DNA of 64,000 nucleotides from NCBI RefSeq assembly GCF_014205295.1, contig NZ_JACHNF010000001.1:3162001-3226000 (forward strand), read 5' to 3'. Below the pieces are notes generated by a model. The model was not told the origin of the DNA and did no database searches. It saw only the letters and a list, made by a program, of their open reading frames with translations. Every line of letters begins with the position of its first letter. Positions within the stretch are counted from its first letter, which is position 1. The position numbers were made by a program, and so were the translations under genes. Origin of the DNA: Kribbella solani (GTDB lineage: Bacteria > Actinomycetota > Actinomycetes > Propionibacteriales > Kribbellaceae). Below, one piece after another: positions 61,211 to 64,000 of the stretch.

Positions 61211-61921
61211 ATGCCCGACCTGACCGAGTCCATCACAGTGCACTCGACCGCTGACGCACTGTATCGATTGGTCAGCGATCTCCCCCGAATGCACGAATGG
61301 AGCCCCGAATGCACCCACGTCACCTGGTCCTCCAGGCCACCCGGGTCGAGCGGGTCCGCCGAGTCGGCAGGGTCGCGCGATTCAGCCGGGTCGGGCGGGT
61401 CGGCTGGGTCGGGCGGTTCAGCCGGGTCGGGCGGTTCGGGCGGTTCGGGCGGGTTGCACGGCGTTTCCGGGTCAGCCGGGCTCTCCCAGGCTGGCGGGGC
61501 AGGCGGCGCCTCCGGGTCAGTAAGCTCGTCCGGAACGGGCGGGGCTTCCGGGTCAGCCGGGGCGTCCGGGGCGGGTGGTGCTCTGGTGGTGGGGCCGGTG
61601 CCGGGAACTCGGTTCGTGGGGCACAACCGGGTGGGGATGGTCCGGTGGTTCACTTTCGGCAAGGTGGTGGAGGCCGACCCGGGGCACCGCTTCAGCTTCG
61701 ACATCACCTTCGGCCCGATCCCGATCTCCCGCTGGGACTACCGGTTCACCGACACCGAATCCGGCTGCCACCTCACCGAATCCTGGACCGACCACCGCCC
61801 CCGCGTACTCAAACTCCTCTTCCGCCCGATCTTCGGCAACCGCACCCCACGCAACGCCGACGGCATCCACACCACCCTCCTCCGCCTCAAATCCACCGCC
61901 GAAGCCCCGACCACCAACTGA
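61211..61921 (+). CDS. SRPBCC-fold protein with a Gly/Ser/Ala insertion
   Basis: 236 aa. Residues 1-40 (ESITVHSTADALYRLVSDLPRMHEWSPECTHVTW) and 127-235 (GPVPGTRFVGHNRVGMVRWFTFGKVVEADPGHRFSFDI...) together make one polyketide-cyclase/START-type fold of about 150 residues, whose members bind lipids or aromatic ligands. Residues 41-126 are a low-complexity insertion of GGS/GSA units coded by GGTCGGGCGGTTCAGCC-like repeats (61340-61590). The insertion lies at a loop between the first helix pair and strand, so folding may be kept. ATG at 61211; divergent from the protease gene. Confidence 0.85.
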   Translation: MPDLTESITVHSTADALYRLVSDLPRMHEWSPECTHVTWSSRPPGSSGSAESAGSRDSAGSGGSAGSGGSAGSGGSGGSGGLHGVSGSAGLSQAGGAGGASGSVSSSGTGGASGSAGASGAGGALVVGPVPGTRFVGHNRVGMVRWFTFGKVVEADPGHRFSFDITFGPIPISRWDYRFTDTESGCHLTESWTDHRPRVLKLLFRPIFGNRTPRNADGIHTTLLRLKSTAEAPTTN

Positions 61922-61949
61922 CCCGCACCCACAGCCGTACGCCCCAACC

Positions 61950-62216
61950 CGAACTGAGTTTGAAGCTCGCCCCCAACTGTCCCCCGCACCCCGAGCCGGA
62001 GCGAGTCGCCGCCCGGACGGCCTGCCCCTTACACCCCTCAGCCGGAGTGAGCTTGGCGCTCGGGCCGCCTGTCCCCCAACACCCCCAACTCGGAGTGAGC
62101 TTGGAGCTCGGGCCGGTGTCCCCCAGCACCCCCGGCTCGGTGTGAGCTTGGAGCTCGGACCGGCTGTCCCCAGCACCCCCGCTCGGAGTGAGTTTGGAGC
62201 TCGGGCCGGGTGTTGG
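61950..62216. repeat. 46-49-bp tandem repeat reaching the rpsT promoter
   Basis: Six degenerate units of the form CGGAGTGAGCTTGGAGCTCG plus a C-rich half. The last unit (from 62184) contains the -35 of the rpsT promoter, so the others look like copies of that promoter region without a -10. 61922-62310 otherwise holds no gene. Confidence 0.8.
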
Positions 62217-62222
62217 TAATCT
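62194..62222 (+). promoter_or_regulatory. rpsT promoter
   Basis: TTGGAG (62194-62199), 17-base spacer, TAATCT (62217-62222); the start of transcription would lie about 80 bases before the GTG. Confidence 0.6.
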
Positions 62223-62310
62223 GGTCCTTCGCGCGCCCACGGATGGTGCTTTGCCGTGCGCCGCAACACCTTCCGTATTGACCGCATACTCCTGATCGAG
62301 GCACTGCTCC

Positions 62311-62571
62311 GTGGCGAACATCAAGTCCCAGATCAAGCGCAACCGCCAGAACGAGGCTGCGCGACTTCGCAACAAGTCGGTGAAGTCGACCCTCAAGACG
62401 GCTGTTCGGCGCTTCCACGAGGCCGTCGAAGCCGGCGAGGCCGACAAGGCCCAGGACACCGCCCGTAAGGCCGGCCGCCTGCTCGACAAGGCCGTCAGCA
62501 AGGGCGTCATCCACGCCAACCAGGCTGCCAACCGCAAGTCGGCGATCTTCAAGAAGGCCGCCGCGCTCTGA
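62311..62571 (+). CDS. rpsT: 30S ribosomal protein S20
   Basis: 86 aa, Lys/Arg/Ala-rich two-helix protein binding 16S rRNA early in 30S assembly; starts [22 protein letters not shown], the conserved N-terminus. The GTG at 62311 has GAGG about ten bases upstream. S20 is known to be autoregulated by translation in other bacteria and has non-ATG starts there too. Encoded opposite to lepA and holA. Confidence 0.97.
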   Translation: MANIKSQIKRNRQNEAARLRNKSVKSTLKTAVRRFHEAVEAGEADKAQDTARKAGRLLDKAVSKGVIHANQAANRKSAIFKKAAAL

Positions 62572-62604
62572 TCCACCGGGGCTCCCACCCCGTAGGCGAA
62601 CTCC

Positions 62605-62640
62605 ACGATCGACCGGCCCCAGGGCTGGTCGATCGTTTTC
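62605..62640 (+). terminator. rpsT intrinsic terminator
   Basis: ACGATCGACC (62605-62614), 12-base loop, GGTCGATCGT (62627-62636) followed by TTTC: a ten-bp stem with a U-run, 33 bases past the stop. Confidence 0.9.
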
Positions 62641-62994
62641 GCATGCCCACGCACAACCGTCAACCGTCGCCCCGTAGGTCCCAGCTGAGCACAACAACAT
62701 CCGCGAGACAGGCGACACCCGGCTCCCACCAGCCCACCCCTCACCTGTCTGAACGCAAGGCGAGCGGACACGGGCAGGGCGCAGTGTGCAGTCACCGGTA
62801 GCGGTCCAGCGGGCGCGGGCACCGACTGAGGTCAGCGGTCAGCTGACGCGGTCACCGGCCGCGGTTAGCGGGTGCAGCTAGCGACTGGGGTCACCGGATG
62901 CGGTTGGCGGATACGGTCACCGGCCGCGCTCAGCAGGTGCGGTTAGCGGCCGCGGTCACCGGCCGCGCTCACCGGCTGCGGTTAGCGGGTGCGG
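62641..62994. other. rpsT / holA intergenic region
   Basis: No gene seen. 62641-62788 is ordinary GC-rich sequence; from 62789 on it is the 13-bp repeat array. Confidence 0.6.
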
Positions 62995-63003
62995 TTAGCG
63001 GCG
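62789..63003. repeat. 13-bp minisatellite, about 16 units, overlapping the holA stop codon
   Basis: Period of exactly 13 bases with units such as GCGGTTAGCGGGT, GCGGTCACCGGCC and GCGCTCACCGGCT (for example 62848, 62861, 62874, 62887, 62900, 62913, 62926, 62939, 62952, 62965, 62978, 62991). TTA at 62995-62997 in the last unit is the holA stop (TAA). Confidence 0.92.
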
Positions 63004-63978
63004 GCCGTGGGAGGCGGTTACTTTGAGGAGCATGCGTTCGAGGGCGTACCCGGCGTCGCCGGAGGCACCTTTGACATCGGCATCCGCCTGAGCAACTGCC
63101 TTGATCGCCGCAGCCAACCCACCCGGCGTCCAGCCACGCGACTGCTGCTTCAGTTGCTTGAGCTTCCACGGCGGCACCCCGACCTCACGGGCCAGATCCG
63201 CCTCCCGCATCCCGCTCGGCGCGCTCGAATACTTCGCCAGGCCGCGCAATCCACCAGCCATCGCACTCGTCACCAGCACCGGCGCGACACCACAGTCCAG
63301 CGCCCAGCGCAGTTGCTCCAACGCAGGCTCAGTACGCCCGGCGATCGCCGCGTCCGCGACCGCGAAACTCGTGACCTCCGCCCGGCCGCCGAAGTACTGC
63401 CCGATCAGCGCCGTCGTCACCGCCTGACCGCCCGAATCCGACACGAGCTGGGAACACGCGCCCGCCAGCGCCCGCAGATCGTGCCCGACCGCGTCGACCA
63501 GCGCCGACGCCGCCCCTTCGTCGACTGTCCCGCCGAGCAACCGGATCTCCCCCGCCACGAACTGCGGCAGCTCCCACGTCTTCGGCGCCGTCGCGACGAC
63601 CTCGTTGACCGATGCCTTCCGCAACTTGTCGAGTACGCCCTTGCCCTTCTGTCCGCCGGAGTGCACGAGCACGACGAGTACGTCGTCCGACGACGCGCCC
63701 GCGTACTCGATCAGGTGCGGCGCCATCTCGGCCGGAAGGTTCTCCAGCGCCCGCAGCACCAGTACACGCTCGGTGGCGAACAACGACGGCCCGGTCAGCT
63801 CGGCGAACACCCCAACGTCCAGCGTCGCCGCGTCGACATCCGTCACCTCGACGTCGGAACTCGCCTTCGAAACCGCCGCGATCGCCGACCGAACAGCCCG
63901 ATCCGCCAGAAACGACTCGGCCCCGGTCACCAGCAACACGTCACCAAGCTTCGGCGCAGAACCCCTACGAGCAGCCAC
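62995..63978 (-). CDS. holA: DNA polymerase III subunit delta
   Basis: Clamp-loader delta subunit that opens the sliding clamp. 327 aa from GTG 63978: N-terminal AAA+-like domain (VLLVTGAESFLADRAV, VLVLRALENLPAE, DVLVVLVHSGGQKGKGVLDKL), a lid and a C-terminal helical collar (GVPPWKLKQLKQQSRGWTPGGLAAAIKAVAQADADVKG). An earlier in-frame GTG at 63999 touches the window edge. It ends inside the 13-bp repeat. Confidence 0.95.
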   Translation of the reverse strand: MAARRGSAPKLGDVLLVTGAESFLADRAVRSAIAAVSKASSDVEVTDVDAATLDVGVFAELTGPSLFATERVLVLRALENLPAEMAPHLIEYAGASSDDVLVVLVHSGGQKGKGVLDKLRKASVNEVVATAPKTWELPQFVAGEIRLLGGTVDEGAASALVDAVGHDLRALAGACSQLVSDSGGQAVTTALIGQYFGGRAEVTSFAVADAAIAGRTEPALEQLRWALDCGVAPVLVTSAMAGGLRGLAKYSSAPSGMREADLAREVGVPPWKLKQLKQQSRGWTPGGLAAAIKAVAQADADVKGASGDAGYALERMLLKVTASHGRR

Positions 63979-64000
63979 CCACCCAGCATCCCACGCCACC

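Noticed and set aside
58223..61921. A plus-strand open frame of 1232 codons across the protease gene
   Set aside because: It is antisense to a clear S8 protease with signal peptide, catalytic triad and ribosome-binding site; its translation is arginine- and valine-rich without domains. Only its last 236 codons (61211-61921) are a real gene.

Overview
The window is a continuous piece of a high-GC actinobacterial chromosome. The gene backbone on the minus strand, holA, lepA, hemW, hrcA-dnaJ, rsmE, phoH-ybeY-CorC family-cytidine deaminase-like-era and leuA, with rpsT facing the other way, is the order seen across Actinobacteria. Gene content (SigE-family ECF sigma factors, Tat-exported enzymes, many LacI/TetR regulators, MFS pumps) fits a soil organism of the Propionibacteriales, most likely Kribbella or a relative. 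That genus guess rests on memory of synteny, not on a search.

Layout. 1-3689: a peptide-type ABC transporter operon (two ATPases, two permeases; the last gene is cut by the window edge and no binding protein is present). 3982-5871: leuA with a leucine-rich leader peptide, an attenuator-like stem and its own promoter. 6003-8236: a PPOX-fold protein and two GNAT proteins. 8239-12404: the era to phoH housekeeping operon. 12592-14186: an ECF sigma factor and a membrane partner. 14187-17645: rsmE, dnaJ and hrcA under a CIRCE operator. 17619-19492: a ThuA plus Gfo/Idh sugar-oxidation pair with a LacI-type operator. 19592-28309: a lone EF-Tu domain II protein, an MBL hydrolase, an NCS1 permease followed by a fold-back MITE, DUF3097, a patatin, an HtrA-like protease and a LacI regulator. 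28455-29666: hemW.

29860-53346 is an accessory block between hemW and lepA. It holds an MFS pump fused to a MarR-like domain, an HpcH aldolase, and a complete sugar-catabolic locus (lacI, FAD oxidoreductase, binding protein, two permeases, with a divergent Tat-exported glycoside hydrolase) controlled by two identical 19-bp operators. A fadD-type ligase, asd, a tautomerase, IclR, two MFS pumps, a MOSC protein, TetR/SDR and an APH kinase follow. 53346-64000: lepA, a second kinase, a second ECF sigma/membrane partner pair, a subtilisin-like protease, an SRPBCC protein, rpsT and holA.

The most unusual property is the number of short degenerate tandem-repeat arrays (13 to about 48 bp units). They occur at or across stop codons (dnaJ, MBL hydrolase, TetR, APH kinase, holA), appear to copy part of the rpsT promoter, and are inserted in frame inside or at the ends of otherwise ordinary proteins (RsmE, Gfo/Idh, HpcH aldolase, SRPBCC, glycoside hydrolase). 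Two related ~90-bp palindromic elements sit in two divergent promoters, and a 163-bp fold-back MITE with a TAA target duplication lies behind the NCS1 permease. No tRNA, rRNA, CRISPR array, prophage or intact transposase was seen.
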